Notes under the pieces: generated by a model
The model's database searches: none
Told to the model about the DNA's origin: nothing
Seen by the model: the letters and a program-made list of their open reading frames with translations, nothing else
Position numbers and translations under genes: made by a program
Shown here: positions 9,103 through 18,346 of the stretch, in pieces
Layout of the letters: the number at the start of each line of letters is the position of its first letter
Position numbering within the stretch: position 1 is the first letter of the stretch
Source: Paraburkholderia dioscoreae
GTDB taxonomy: Bacteria; Pseudomonadota; Gammaproteobacteria; Burkholderiales; Burkholderiaceae
Assembly: GCF_902459535.1 (NCBI RefSeq)
Contig: NZ_LR699553.1
Coordinates: forward strand, 3,162,001-3,226,000
Reading direction: 5' to 3'
Length of the DNA stretch: 64,000 bases

Positions 9103-11007
9103 ATGACCAGCTATCGCGACTTCCACCGCCGTTCGATCGAGCACCCCGAGGCATTCTGGCGCGACGAAGCGCGGCGCATCCATTGGCAGACGCCGTTCGA
9201 CACGGTGCTCGACCGCTCGAATCCGCCGTTCGCGCGCTGGTTCGTCGGCGGTCGCACGAATCTGTGCCATAACGCAGTGGACCGCCATCTGGCCGAGCGC
9301 GCGCAGCAGAACGCGCTGGTGTACGTATCGACGGAAACCGGTATCGAACGCCGCTACACCTACGCCGAGCTGCACGCGGAGATCAACCGGATGGCCGCGG
9401 TCATGCGCTCGCTCGGTGTGAAGCGTGGCGACGTCGTCCTGCTTTATCTGCCGATGATCCCCGAAGCCCTGTTCGCGATGCTCGCCTGCGCAAGGCTCGG
9501 CGCGATTCATTCGGTGGTGTTCGGCGGCTTCGCGGCGCCCAACCTCGCGGCCCGCATCGACGACGCGAAGCCGGTGCTGATCGTCACCGCCGACGCGGGC
9601 GCGCGCGGCGGCAAAGTGATCGACTACACGCCGCTGGTGGACGAAGCGCTCGCACGCGCGACCCACAAGACGCCGCGCGTCCTGCTGATCGACCGGCAGC
9701 TCGCGCCCGAGCGCCTCAACGCCAGCTATCTGGTCGCCTACGAACCGCTGCGCGAACAGTTCTTCGACGCCCACGTGCCGTGCGAGTGGCTCGAATCCAA
9801 CGAGCCTTCCTATGTGCTGTACACGTCGGGCACGACCGGCAAGCCGAAGGGCGTGCAGCGCGACGTCGGCGGCTACGCGGTCGCACTGGCGGCCTCGATG
9901 GAACATATCTTCCAGGGCAAGCCGGGCGACGTCATGTTCACCGCGTCGGACGTGGGCTGGGTGGTCGGCCATAGCTACATCGTCTACGCGCCGCTGATCG
10001 CCGGCCTCACCACGGTGATGTACGAAGGCACGCCGATCCGTCCCGATGGCGGCATCTGGTGGCGCCTCGTCGAGCATCACAGGATCAATCTGATGTTCAC
10101 TGCGCCGACCGCCTTGCGCGTGCTGAAAAAGCAGGATCCGGCGTTCCTGAAGCAAGCCGATCTGTCGAGCCTGCGCACGCTGTTCCTCGCCGGCGAACCG
10201 CTCGACGAACCGACCGCCGCATGGATCGCCGACGCGCTCGGCAAGCCGGTGATCGACAACTACTGGCAGACCGAAACCGGCTGGCCGATGCTGGCCATTC
10301 CGCGCGGCGTCGAGGCGCTGCCCACCAAGCTCGGCTCGCCGGGCGTGCCATCGGCCGGTTTCAATCTGACCTTGCGCAACGAATTGACCGGCGAGCCTTG
10401 CCCGCCCGGCGAAAAGGGCGTGCTCACGCTGGGCTATCCGCTGCCGCCGGGCTGCATGTCGACGGTATGGGGCGACGACAGGCGCTTCGTCAGCACGTAC
10501 TGGTCGAGCATTCCGAACCAGCAGGTCTATTCGACGTTCGACTGGGGCGTGCAGGACGAAGACGGCTACGTGACGATCCTCGGCCGCACCGACGACGTGA
10601 TCAACGTCGCCGGCCACCGGCTCGGCACGCGCGAAATCGAGGAGGCGTTGTCGAGCCACGCGGGCGTCGCGGAAGTCGCGGTAGTTGGCGTAACGGACGC
10701 GTTAAAGGGTCAGGCGGCGATGGCCTTCGTGGTGCTGCGCGACGCGCAGGCCTATGCGGACGCCACCAGGCGCAGCAAACTGGAGGTGGAACTCATGGCG
10801 ACGGTGGACCGCCAGCTCGGCGCGATTGCGCGGCCGGCGCGCGTGGTCGTAGTGTCGATGCTGCCGAAGACGCGCTCCGGCAAGCTGCTGCGCCGCGCGA
10901 TCGCGGCGCTCGCGGAAGGCCGCGATCCGGGCGATCTGCCGACCATCGAAGATCCGGCGGCATTGCAGCAGGTGAGCGACGCGCTGGGCGACGCCGGGGA
11001 CAAGTAG
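9103..11007 (+). CDS. prpE: Propionate-CoA ligase (acyl-CoA synthetase)
   Basis: 634 residues, close to the 628 of enterobacterial PrpE. It makes propionyl-CoA (and probably acetyl-CoA) from the acid, ATP and CoA via an acyl-adenylate. The ACAS N-terminal domain starts at once (YRDFHRRSIEHPEAFW); the AMP-binding loop YTSGTTGKPKG is near residue 240; the A5 motif reads YWQTETGWP near 387, the PrpE form rather than the WWQTETGG of acetyl-CoA synthetase; the C-terminal PKTRSGKLLRR (about 588-600) carries the catalytic, acetylatable lysine. The ATG at 9103 with AGAAGGA upstream is preferred to upstream frame openings. It stands alone, convergent with the nucleosidase gene. Confidence 0.9.
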   Translation: MTSYRDFHRRSIEHPEAFWRDEARRIHWQTPFDTVLDRSNPPFARWFVGGRTNLCHNAVDRHLAERAQQNALVYVSTETGIERRYTYAELHAEINRMAAVMRSLGVKRGDVVLLYLPMIPEALFAMLACARLGAIHSVVFGGFAAPNLAARIDDAKPVLIVTADAGARGGKVIDYTPLVDEALARATHKTPRVLLIDRQLAPERLNASYLVAYEPLREQFFDAHVPCEWLESNEPSYVLYTSGTTGKPKGVQRDVGGYAVALAASMEHIFQGKPGDVMFTASDVGWVVGHSYIVYAPLIAGLTTVMYEGTPIRPDGGIWWRLVEHHRINLMFTAPTALRVLKKQDPAFLKQADLSSLRTLFLAGEPLDEPTAAWIADALGKPVIDNYWQTETGWPMLAIPRGVEALPTKLGSPGVPSAGFNLTLRNELTGEPCPPGEKGVLTLGYPLPPGCMSTVWGDDRRFVSTYWSSIPNQQVYSTFDWGVQDEDGYVTILGRTDDVINVAGHRLGTREIEEALSSHAGVAEVAVVGVTDALKGQAAMAFVVLRDAQAYADATRRSKLEVELMATVDRQLGAIARPARVVVVSMLPKTRSGKLLRRAIAALAEGRDPGDLPTIEDPAALQQVSDALGDAGDK

Positions 11008-11101
11008 CGGGCACGGGCGAGGCGGATCGAAGCGCGCGCCATTGTTGCAGACACGGACCACCGGCAATAAGGCTCCGGCAATACGCGTTCGACGCCGGCC
11101 G

Positions 11102-12016
11102 TCAGGCCCGCGAGCTCCGCGCCTGCAGAAACCGCGTCAGGATCGCGTTCGAATACGCGCCGGCAATCTCCGTGAGAAACGACACGAAAGATGCCGGCGC
11201 GTGATCGTCCGCCGTATCCGAGATGGTCCGCACGACCGCGCACGGCACGCCGTATTCGTGACAGACCTGCGCGATCGCCGCGCCTTCCATTTCCACGGCG
11301 AGCGCGTTCGGCAGTGCATCGCGCAAAGCCCGAACGCCGGCTGCGCTGGCCACGAACTGATCGCCGCTGATGATCAAACCGCGATGCACGCGCGGCTCGC
11401 GCGTACCGAAACGCGCCGCCGAGGCCGGGCCCTCTTCCGCGACGAAACGCTCGCAGGCCGCGGCCAACTGTGCGGCCAACGCCGCATCGGCGCTGAAATG
11501 CGAGACGCCCAGCAACGGCACTTCGAAACGCGGGAACAGCGGCGACGCGTCGAGATCGTGCTGCAGCAACGCGTCGGCGACGACGATATCGCCCACCCGC
11601 ACCTCCGCCCCGACGCCACCGGCCACGCCCGTAAACACGATCGCTTCCACGTCGAACGCGTGGATCAGCGCGCTGACCGTGGCCGCCGCCGCGACCTTGC
11701 CGACGCGCGCCAGCGTGACGACACACGGCGCACCGTGAACGGTGCCCAGGTGATAGTCCCGTTGACCGTGAGTGATCGTGCGCACGCCGGCCTCGGCGCG
11801 CATCGCTTCGAGCAGATCGCCGAGCTCTTGCGGCAAAGCCGCCAGAATCCCGAGCGGCCGATGCGAAACCGGCGCGCCGCCGCGGTCCGGATCGATAGCG
11901 GACATGGGCGCCGACATCATGCCTGCGTCAGCCGCTCCCGCGCCGGTCACTGGTGTGCCGGCCGCTGCTGCGCCGGGCGCGCCCGTTCCCGGCATGCCTG
12001 CCCCCGCCCCGCTCAT
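11102..12016 (-). CDS. mtnN: 5'-methylthioadenosine/S-adenosylhomocysteine nucleosidase with N-terminal extension
   Basis: 304 residues. From about residue 54 (LGILAALPQELGDLL) it matches the Pfs/MTAN nucleoside phosphorylase fold, with FTGVAGG, GVSHFSADA, the substrate motif AVEMEGAAIAQ and RTISDTADDHAP, which holds the catalytic aspartate. It cleaves MTA and SAH to adenine and a ribose derivative, serving methyl cycle recycling and AI-2 precursor formation. The ATG at 12016 overlaps the uvrD stop as ATGA, suggesting translational coupling. That start yields about 50 extra Gly/Ala/Pro-rich residues absent from the 232-residue E. coli enzyme. Internal ATGs at 11920 and 11905 are alternatives that would remove most of the tail. 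Confidence 0.88.
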   Translation of the reverse strand: MSGAGAGMPGTGAPGAAAAGTPVTGAGAADAGMMSAPMSAIDPDRGGAPVSHRPLGILAALPQELGDLLEAMRAEAGVRTITHGQRDYHLGTVHGAPCVVTLARVGKVAAAATVSALIHAFDVEAIVFTGVAGGVGAEVRVGDIVVADALLQHDLDASPLFPRFEVPLLGVSHFSADAALAAQLAAACERFVAEEGPASAARFGTREPRVHRGLIISGDQFVASAAGVRALRDALPNALAVEMEGAAIAQVCHEYGVPCAVVRTISDTADDHAPASFVSFLTEIAGAYSNAILTRFLQARSSRA

Positions 12017-14364
12017 TCCACCGCCTGCAGTTTGGCGACCGCGAGCGCCAGCCACTTCTCGCCATGCCGCTTGAATTTGACCTGTGCCTTCGCGTCGGTG
12101 CCGCCGCCTTCGAGCGCGGTGATCGTGCCTTCGCCGAACTTGGTGTGGAACACTTGCTGGCCCACGCGGAAACCCGTTTCCGCCGCGCGCTGTTCGTTCG
12201 CGAACGCAGGTAACGGCGCGGGCGTCGACGACGCGGCGCCCGTATAACCCGGCCGCGCGAACCAGTCGCGCCCATAACCCGCGTTGTCCGAACGGCCGCC
12301 CCAGCGCGCGCCCGGCTCGATCTTCGGCGTGAGCCACTTGAGCGTTTCCTGCGGCAGTTCGTCGAAGAAACGCGAACGGATGTTGTAGCGGGTCTGACCG
12401 TGCAGCATGCGGCTTTGCGCGAACGACAGATACAGGCGCTCCTTGGCCCGCGTGATCGCCACGTACATCAGGCGGCGCTCTTCTTCCAGGCCGTCCGATT
12501 CCATTGCGCTGTTCTCGTGCGGGAACAGCCCTTCTTCGAGACCGGTGATGAACACCGCCGTGAACTCGAGGCCCTTGGCGGCGTGGACCGTCATCAGTTG
12601 CACGGCTTCCTGGCCGGCTTGCGCCTGGTTGTCGCCCGCTTCGAGCGACGCATGCGACAGGAAACCGGCGAGCGGCGTCATCGTGTCCGGGTTTTGCGCC
12701 GGATCGGCGATGCCGGGGGCGTCCAGCACGACGGTGTTCGGATCGTCGGTGGCGACCGCCAGTTCGGGCGCGGCGGTCGCACCCGGACGCAGCGGAATGG
12801 AGCGGGCCGGCGTGTCCATGCCGTAGCCCTCTTCGCTGACGAACGCCGCTGCCGCGTTGACCAGTTCCTGCAAGTTCTCCAGCCGGTCCTGGCCTTCGCG
12901 TTCATTCTGATAGAACTCCGACAGACCACTCGCGCGAACCACGTATTCGACGGTTTCCGGCAGGCTCATCTGCTGCGTTTCCGCGCGCATCTTGCCGATC
13001 AGGTTTGCGAAGCCCGCGAGACTCGAACCCGCCTTGCCCGCCACGTACGGAATCGCCGCGGCCATCGAGCAGTTGTACAGACGCGCCGCGTCCGCGAGTT
13101 GCTCGATAGAGCGCGCGCCGATACCACGGGTCGGGAAATTGACGACGCGCGCGAACGCGGTGTCGTCGTTCGGATTGTCGATCAGGCGCAGATAGGCAAG
13201 CGCGTGCTTGACTTCCTGGCGCTCGAAAAAGCGCAAGCCGCCGTACACGCGGTACGCGATACCCGCGTTGACCAGCGTGTGTTCGATCGTGCGTGACTGG
13301 GCGTTGCTGCGGTACAGGATCGCGATTTCGCTGCGCGACGTGCCGGTGCTGATCAGCGCCTTGATTTCCTCGACGATCCAGCCGGCTTCCTGCGAATCGG
13401 TTGCGGATTCATACACGCGCACCGGTTCGCCGTGACCCGCGTCGGTACGCAGATTCTTGCCCAGACGCCGCGAGTTGTTGGCGATCAGCTGATTGGCCGC
13501 GTCGAGAATATGGCCGTGCGAGCGGTAGTTCTGCTCGAGCTTGATCAGGTGGCGAACGTTGAACTCATGTTCGAAGTCGCGCATGTTGCCGACGTTCGCG
13601 CCCCGGAACGCGTAGATCGACTGGTCGTCGTCGCCGACCGCGAAGATCGAATTGGTCTGGCCCGCCAGCATTTTGAGCCACGCATACTGCAGCTTGTTGG
13701 TGTCCTGGAACTCGTCCACCAGAATGTGCCGGAAACGCGCCTGATAGTGCGCGCGCAGCGGCGGATTGTGCGCGAGCAACTCGTAGCAGCGCAGCAGCAG
13801 TTCCGGAAAGTCGACCACGCCTTCGCGCTGGCATTGCTGGTCGTAGGCTTCGTAGAGTTCGACGAACTTGCGGTTGAAGTTGTCCGTGGCGTCGACGTCT
13901 TTGGGCCGCAGGCCTTGTTCCTTCGCGTTGTTGATGAAGTACTGGAGGTTTTTCGCCGGGTACTTTTCGTCGTCGATGTTAAGGCCCTTCATCAGACGCT
14001 TGATCGCGGACAGTTGGTCCGCCGTGTCGAGAATCTGGAAGGTGGCCGGCAAACCCGCGTCACGATGATGCGCGCGCAACATGCGGTTACACAGACCGTG
14101 GAAGGTGCCGATCCACATGCCGCGGGTGTCGATCGGCAGAAGCGCCGACAGGCGCGACATCATTTCGCGGGCGGCCTTGTTGGTGAAGGTCACCGCCAGA
14201 ATCGTGGCGGGCGACGCCAGGCCGTGCTGGATGAGCCACGCGATGCGCGTGATCAGAACGCGGGTCTTGCCGCTGCCCGCGCCGGCGAGAATGAGCGCGG
14301 GCTCGTTGGGAAGCGTGACGGCGGCGTGTTGTTCGGGGTTGAGATTGGCTAGCAGGTCGGGCAT
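12013..14364 (-). CDS. uvrD: UvrD/PcrA-type superfamily 1 DNA helicase
   Basis: 783 residues. A 3'-5' helicase for nucleotide excision and mismatch repair. Walker A AGAGSGKTRVL is at about residues 28-38, followed by FTNKAAREM, the Walker B/DEAD-like VDEFQDTN, GDDDQSIYAFRGA, QNYRSHGHIL, LMTVHAAKGLEF and the final motif VAITRAKERLYLS. The C-terminal Tudor-like domain (VGQQVFHTKFGEGTITALEG), known in PcrA/UvrD to contact RNA polymerase, is intact. The length is slightly above the usual 720-760 because of a Pro/Ala-rich stretch in the 2B region and another before the Tudor domain. Its stop overlaps the start of the nucleosidase gene by four bases. Confidence 0.95.
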   Translation of the reverse strand: MPDLLANLNPEQHAAVTLPNEPALILAGAGSGKTRVLITRIAWLIQHGLASPATILAVTFTNKAAREMMSRLSALLPIDTRGMWIGTFHGLCNRMLRAHHRDAGLPATFQILDTADQLSAIKRLMKGLNIDDEKYPAKNLQYFINNAKEQGLRPKDVDATDNFNRKFVELYEAYDQQCQREGVVDFPELLLRCYELLAHNPPLRAHYQARFRHILVDEFQDTNKLQYAWLKMLAGQTNSIFAVGDDDQSIYAFRGANVGNMRDFEHEFNVRHLIKLEQNYRSHGHILDAANQLIANNSRRLGKNLRTDAGHGEPVRVYESATDSQEAGWIVEEIKALISTGTSRSEIAILYRSNAQSRTIEHTLVNAGIAYRVYGGLRFFERQEVKHALAYLRLIDNPNDDTAFARVVNFPTRGIGARSIEQLADAARLYNCSMAAAIPYVAGKAGSSLAGFANLIGKMRAETQQMSLPETVEYVVRASGLSEFYQNEREGQDRLENLQELVNAAAAFVSEEGYGMDTPARSIPLRPGATAAPELAVATDDPNTVVLDAPGIADPAQNPDTMTPLAGFLSHASLEAGDNQAQAGQEAVQLMTVHAAKGLEFTAVFITGLEEGLFPHENSAMESDGLEEERRLMYVAITRAKERLYLSFAQSRMLHGQTRYNIRSRFFDELPQETLKWLTPKIEPGARWGGRSDNAGYGRDWFARPGYTGAASSTPAPLPAFANEQRAAETGFRVGQQVFHTKFGEGTITALEGGGTDAKAQVKFKRHGEKWLALAVAKLQAVE

Positions 14365-14543
14365 TTGTCTGGAGGGGCGGCGGATCGTTCGTCATTATAT
14401 GCCCCTGGGAGGAATGGCTTTTTTGTCTTCACGGCGCTTTTGTCTGTGCGTGTTCGGGTGTGTCAGCGCGCTTCCCAACCTGGCGGTGTGCTGGCGTTGC
14501 GCCTATGAGGGAAAGCGCCCTCGCCTGCGAGGCGTCGCTGCGC

Positions 14544-14580
14544 TGAGGAAGCACCCCGACATACAACAGGCCCTTCCTCA
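14544..14580 (-). terminator. Inverted repeat downstream of the HTH-array gene
   Basis: Perfect 8-base arms TGAGGAAG and CTTCCTCA with a 21-base loop, inside a wider AGCACCC/GGGTGCT pair. It begins 17 bases past the stop codon. No T-run, so a terminator role is only possible. The rest of the 232-base gap to uvrD holds nothing I can name. Confidence 0.3.
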
Positions 14581-14596
14581 TTGGATGCCCGGGTGC

Positions 14597-16321
14597 TCAG
14601 GGATTCGAGCTCAGGACTCTTTTTATGTCTTCCTCCGACGCACCAAACAATTGGCCAATGAATGACGGGCTCAATCCGCTCGTCCGTGCAAGATTTCGAA
14701 TTTCAGCTTTATCGGCTTCGCTGAACACCATCGTTCCCTGAGGAGGCCGTTCTGCTGGCGGGGCGTCAACAACATCGTCCTGTGGCGCCACAAGGGGAAG
14801 ATCCTCTTCATACAAGCGTTCAATAGCCGCGTGAGGCTGCTTGAGCTGGGTCGCGACGTCCTTGAGGCTATCGCCTTCATTCATTGCACGAATCGCCTCG
14901 ATTTCCTGCTCTGGCGAAAGCGGTGGAATCCATTCGTAGTGATCGACCATCTCCGGCGACAGGGCCGAAGACGTGCCGGGTTTCGGCGACATTGGGCGCG
15001 ATATGAAGCCGCTCGCATACTCCTGTTCGACGAGCGCGACCGTACTCTCGGGCAGATTGGTGCCCCGGGCGAGATCGCCGGTCGTAAAGCCGTAATCCCG
15101 GGTGCCGAGCGCGCGCGCAATATCGTCAAGTTGCTCCGGCGTCACGGAGTCCATGGTTTGCGTACGGAATTCGTTAGCAAGACTACGGGCTTTCCACGGA
15201 GAGATGCCGAGTTTCGTGGCAACCTCCTCCCGGGTATAGCCCTTTTCGAACATGGCCATTGCCGCATCCCGATCTTTCGGTGTGAAATGGATGTCATGCG
15301 TGCCCTCGGGCACGCCCTGCTTCAGACGCCTGACATAGCCCGGAGGCATGTCGAGCGAATCAGCAACCGCTTCGGGCGATTTTTCCTGCGCCAGAAGCTC
15401 GGTTGCCAACGAATCCCTGGCCATTCGGTGCTGATTGGCAATTCCCCGCACGGTTTCCAGCGGGAGTTCCAGCTCCCCGGCAACTTCTTTGGGAGTTTTG
15501 CCGTCGTCCAGTTGCTGAATGGCCGCGGTCCGCTTTTCCGGCGTCGTGTCCCACCACGACTTTTTGTAAGTGTTGGCGTTGTAGTTCGCCAAAATATCCC
15601 TGACTTTTTTCTGCGAAAGCTTGACTGCATCAGCAACTTCGCGAGTGGATTTCCCCTGGTTTTTCAGTGCAAATACCTGATCTATCTGCCCGGGCGTAAC
15701 ACTCCCCGGCATGCGAGCAGCGATCCCATTCTGCTTGGCGATCTTCCCTACCGTGGTTCTAGACACACCCATCAGCTCGCCTATTTTCCGTTGTGACATT
15801 CCCTCGTTGAGCAGTTTGATGATTTCCTGGCGGTCTCCCGGTGAGATTTTCAAAGCGCGCAAAGAGGCCGCAACCTTTAAGGGAATATTTTGCTGACGGG
15901 CAATATTGCTTACCGAAGATTGCGCTATTCTCAATTTTTGCGCTATTTCTTTATGTGTCAACTCGCCTTGCTCCAGCAACTGGATAGCTGTCCGTCGAAT
16001 TTCCGGCTTTAACCCCGCAGGTGATTTGACACCATTGGCGCGGGCAATTTTTTTCACGGCAAACGGAGATACTCCCAGTTGCGCGGCGATCTCCTTTTGC
16101 GTCAGCTGACCGTTTGTCAACAGCTTGAGAATGTCTCGTCTGGTTACATCTGAGAGGGGTCGTCTACTTAAGGAAGCGGGGGCAGAAAGGGGGATATTTT
16201 CTTCTCTGGCAATTTTGCTTACTGACCTAGGGTCTATTCCCACCTCCTTGGCTATTTGATTCATCGGCATCTCCCCTTCCCTCAATAGTCTGATGACTTC
16301 CTGCCGGATTTCACCGCTAAT
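14597..16321 (-). repeat. Tandem array of about eleven helix-turn-helix-like protein units
   Basis: Approximate residues in the 1249-residue protein: 676-720, 731-774, 779-824, 834-878, 883-927, 934-975, 976-1016, 1021-1061, 1068-1113, 1143-1182 and 1208-1249. Shared pattern: an Arg-containing first helix with LL or similar, a Gly turn, then (K/R)EIAxxLG(V/I)S, three to four residues, and V(x)KIAR(x)NGI. The first four units are closest to each other (IAKEVGIDPRSVSKIAR, IAAQLGVSPFAVKKIAR, IAQKLRIAQSSVSNIAR, IGELMGVSRTTVGKIAK); later ones diverge, and units 9-11 are weakest. At DNA level the copies are already diverged, so this is an old duplication, not a recent expansion. Confidence 0.75.
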
Positions 16322-18346
16322 TTTGGGGGGCATTCCACCCCTCAGCCCCACCTCCCCATCAAGCTCCCATTGGCGCGACGTCTCATTCAGGCGGACAGGA
16401 TATTGCGGCTTCAGATCCGCTCCCTTGTTAAACACCCGCCAGCCGTTTGTGTCCCGGTCAAAGCGGACGTGATAAGCCTTTCCGCCCAGTTCGATATACC
16501 GGTCACCGTGGGCATCCACCAGAATGCCTTCGGTCGGCCCCGCACGGAGATCCTTCACCGCAACGTCGGGATCGGCATAGCTCACCAGTGACCCATAGGG
16601 GTTGTCTCCCACGCTCTGGTGCGCCAGCAGGCTGGTCGGATCCACCGCCGGTCCAGCCTCGGCAAGCGTCTTCTCCTGCAGCGCCTTTTCCGCGGCCAAT
16701 GCCTCGCGGCTCAAGGTCTGTTCTGCCCGTAGCCCATCGACGATGCCTCGACCCGCCGCCTGAACCAGGTCTTTGCCCGCAGTGCCCCCGCCTTCCCCGG
16801 CCATGCTGGCCGCCTCGGCCTCCCGCGCTGCCGCAGAAACCGCTTTACCCGCAAGGCTGACTTCCCTCGCAACACTCGAGCCCTCTCCACCCAGCATGCC
16901 CAGCAGCGCCGAACCATAATCGAGCCCCATGCGGACGTTGTCCGGCAGGGTCGAGGGCAATAGATCAGCCAGCGGGGCCAGAGGCGTCAGACCGAGCAGC
17001 ACCCGGGCTATGCCTTCCAGCACCTGGCCGGCCAGCTTCTCCGCCCGCGCCGCAGGCGTGATGGAATAGTCCTTGTAACTGGCGTCCTTGAGGACGGCGT
17101 TGTACCGGTCGCTCAGATCGCGCACGTAGTCGGCGCCCACCGGCGGCAGGTTTCCGAGAATGTCCGTATATCGTTTGGCCGCGCCCACTGATTGCGCATT
17201 CAGTGGGCCGCTCACCTGATCATGCCAGGCGTCCAGTTTGTCCCGCAGTTCCGGCGAGTCGTGCATGCGTTGCATAAAGGCCAGAACCACCTTGTCTTTC
17301 AACTCGTCCTGCCCGGGGTTGATCTGAAACAGTTGACGGCCTACCAGTTCGTAGCGTTTTGCGGGATCGGTCTGCGCCTGGGCTTCCTGCACGATGCGGT
17401 CCACTTCGCCGTTGGCCTCCTTCCACTGCGCCCGTTCTACCTGCTGGCGTTTGCCGACTTCGACGGAAATGCGTTCCTGCAGTTTTCTTTTGAGGTCGCT
17501 GGCTTCGGCGAATATGTCCTCCCGTTCGTCCGCATCCGTTGCCCCGAGAAACTCTTCGCGCAGTTTTTCCAGCCTGCCCACCCGTTCCCGGTCTTCCCTG
17601 TTCAGATAGGCCTCCCCCATCGGCGGGTTGAACTGGCCCAGCACCCGGTCCACAGGATCGTTGCGAACCCGGTTGCTTTCTTCAAGAACGGCGTTCTCCA
17701 GACCGGTCAGTTTCTCATCGATCGCGTAGCGTTTGTCGTTATCGGTTTCAAGCTGGTAGGCCGTGCCCAAAGTCGCAAGCACACCGCCGTAAAATTGACG
17801 TTCGCTATCGGGCAGTTCAGCCAGCATGCCTTGCAGGCGCGTTTGTCTTTCCTGGAACCGGATCACCTCAGGAGGATAGCCGGTCATTTCCTGCTGGATG
17901 CCCGCTTCGATCTTTTGTGCAATTTGCGAGTTAGCGTCGCTGCTGCGGTGAACCTCGCCATCTACCGTGTCGTACTTGCCGAGGAGCCCCTTGAACTCCT
18001 CCAGGCTTGCATTGGGCAGCGTGCCGGTGGCTTGCGTGGTCCGCTGCGGGTTGGCGGCCGCAGCGGAGCGCGCGCCGTTCGATCCCTGGAGATCCTTTCC
18101 CGTCACGGCACCGGCGCGAGCGGATACGGTCTGGCGCGCGGATAAAACGGCTGATGTGGAAGGCGTTACCGGACGCGCGGGTACATCGCTCTTCTTCTTC
18201 GAGGTTGCCTGTGGAGCTATCGGCGGTGCGAGAACCGGTTTCGGCAACGCACTGTCTGCCGGTCCTAGCTTTCCAGTATCGCTGTTCGACCTGTAAACCT
18301 CCTCCCGGACGGAAGAAGTCGCACCGCTGGCCGGGGATATCGTCAT
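14597..18346 (-). CDS. 1249-residue protein with about eleven C-terminal helix-turn-helix-like units; possible secreted effector
   Basis: I do not recognise this protein as a whole. Residues 1-115 are rich in Ser, Pro, Ala and Thr and look disordered. Residues 115-440 are charged and helical. A hydrophobic stretch lies at 438-474 (GQVLEGIARVLLGLTPLAPL), followed by an Ala/Gly/Glu-rich helical part to about 570. Residues 575-670 hold a small beta-rich module (DRYIELGGKAYHVRFD, then NGWRVF, PVRLNETSRQWEL) of a kind I associate with large secreted toxins and effectors. Residues 676-1249 are a run of about eleven units of 40-50 residues, each resembling a resolvase/homeodomain-like helix-turn-helix. 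There is no Sec signal peptide. ATG 18346 is preceded by GGAG and GGA; upstream codons to 18424 look non-coding. It is monocistronic. Its role is inferred only: either a DNA-binding protein or a delivered effector. Confidence 0.8.
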   Translation of the reverse strand: MTISPASGATSSVREEVYRSNSDTGKLGPADSALPKPVLAPPIAPQATSKKKSDVPARPVTPSTSAVLSARQTVSARAGAVTGKDLQGSNGARSAAAANPQRTTQATGTLPNASLEEFKGLLGKYDTVDGEVHRSSDANSQIAQKIEAGIQQEMTGYPPEVIRFQERQTRLQGMLAELPDSERQFYGGVLATLGTAYQLETDNDKRYAIDEKLTGLENAVLEESNRVRNDPVDRVLGQFNPPMGEAYLNREDRERVGRLEKLREEFLGATDADEREDIFAEASDLKRKLQERISVEVGKRQQVERAQWKEANGEVDRIVQEAQAQTDPAKRYELVGRQLFQINPGQDELKDKVVLAFMQRMHDSPELRDKLDAWHDQVSGPLNAQSVGAAKRYTDILGNLPPVGADYVRDLSDRYNAVLKDASYKDYSITPAARAEKLAGQVLEGIARVLLGLTPLAPLADLLPSTLPDNVRMGLDYGSALLGMLGGEGSSVAREVSLAGKAVSAAAREAEAASMAGEGGGTAGKDLVQAAGRGIVDGLRAEQTLSREALAAEKALQEKTLAEAGPAVDPTSLLAHQSVGDNPYGSLVSYADPDVAVKDLRAGPTEGILVDAHGDRYIELGGKAYHVRFDRDTNGWRVFNKGADLKPQYPVRLNETSRQWELDGEVGLRGGMPPKISGEIRQEVIRLLREGEMPMNQIAKEVGIDPRSVSKIAREENIPLSAPASLSRRPLSDVTRRDILKLLTNGQLTQKEIAAQLGVSPFAVKKIARANGVKSPAGLKPEIRRTAIQLLEQGELTHKEIAQKLRIAQSSVSNIARQQNIPLKVAASLRALKISPGDRQEIIKLLNEGMSQRKIGELMGVSRTTVGKIAKQNGIAARMPGSVTPGQIDQVFALKNQGKSTREVADAVKLSQKKVRDILANYNANTYKKSWWDTTPEKRTAAIQQLDDGKTPKEVAGELELPLETVRGIANQHRMARDSLATELLAQEKSPEAVADSLDMPPGYVRRLKQGVPEGTHDIHFTPKDRDAAMAMFEKGYTREEVATKLGISPWKARSLANEFRTQTMDSVTPEQLDDIARALGTRDYGFTTGDLARGTNLPESTVALVEQEYASGFISRPMSPKPGTSSALSPEMVDHYEWIPPLSPEQEIEAIRAMNEGDSLKDVATQLKQPHAAIERLYEEDLPLVAPQDDVVDAPPAERPPQGTMVFSEADKAEIRNLARTSGLSPSFIGQLFGASEEDIKRVLSSNP

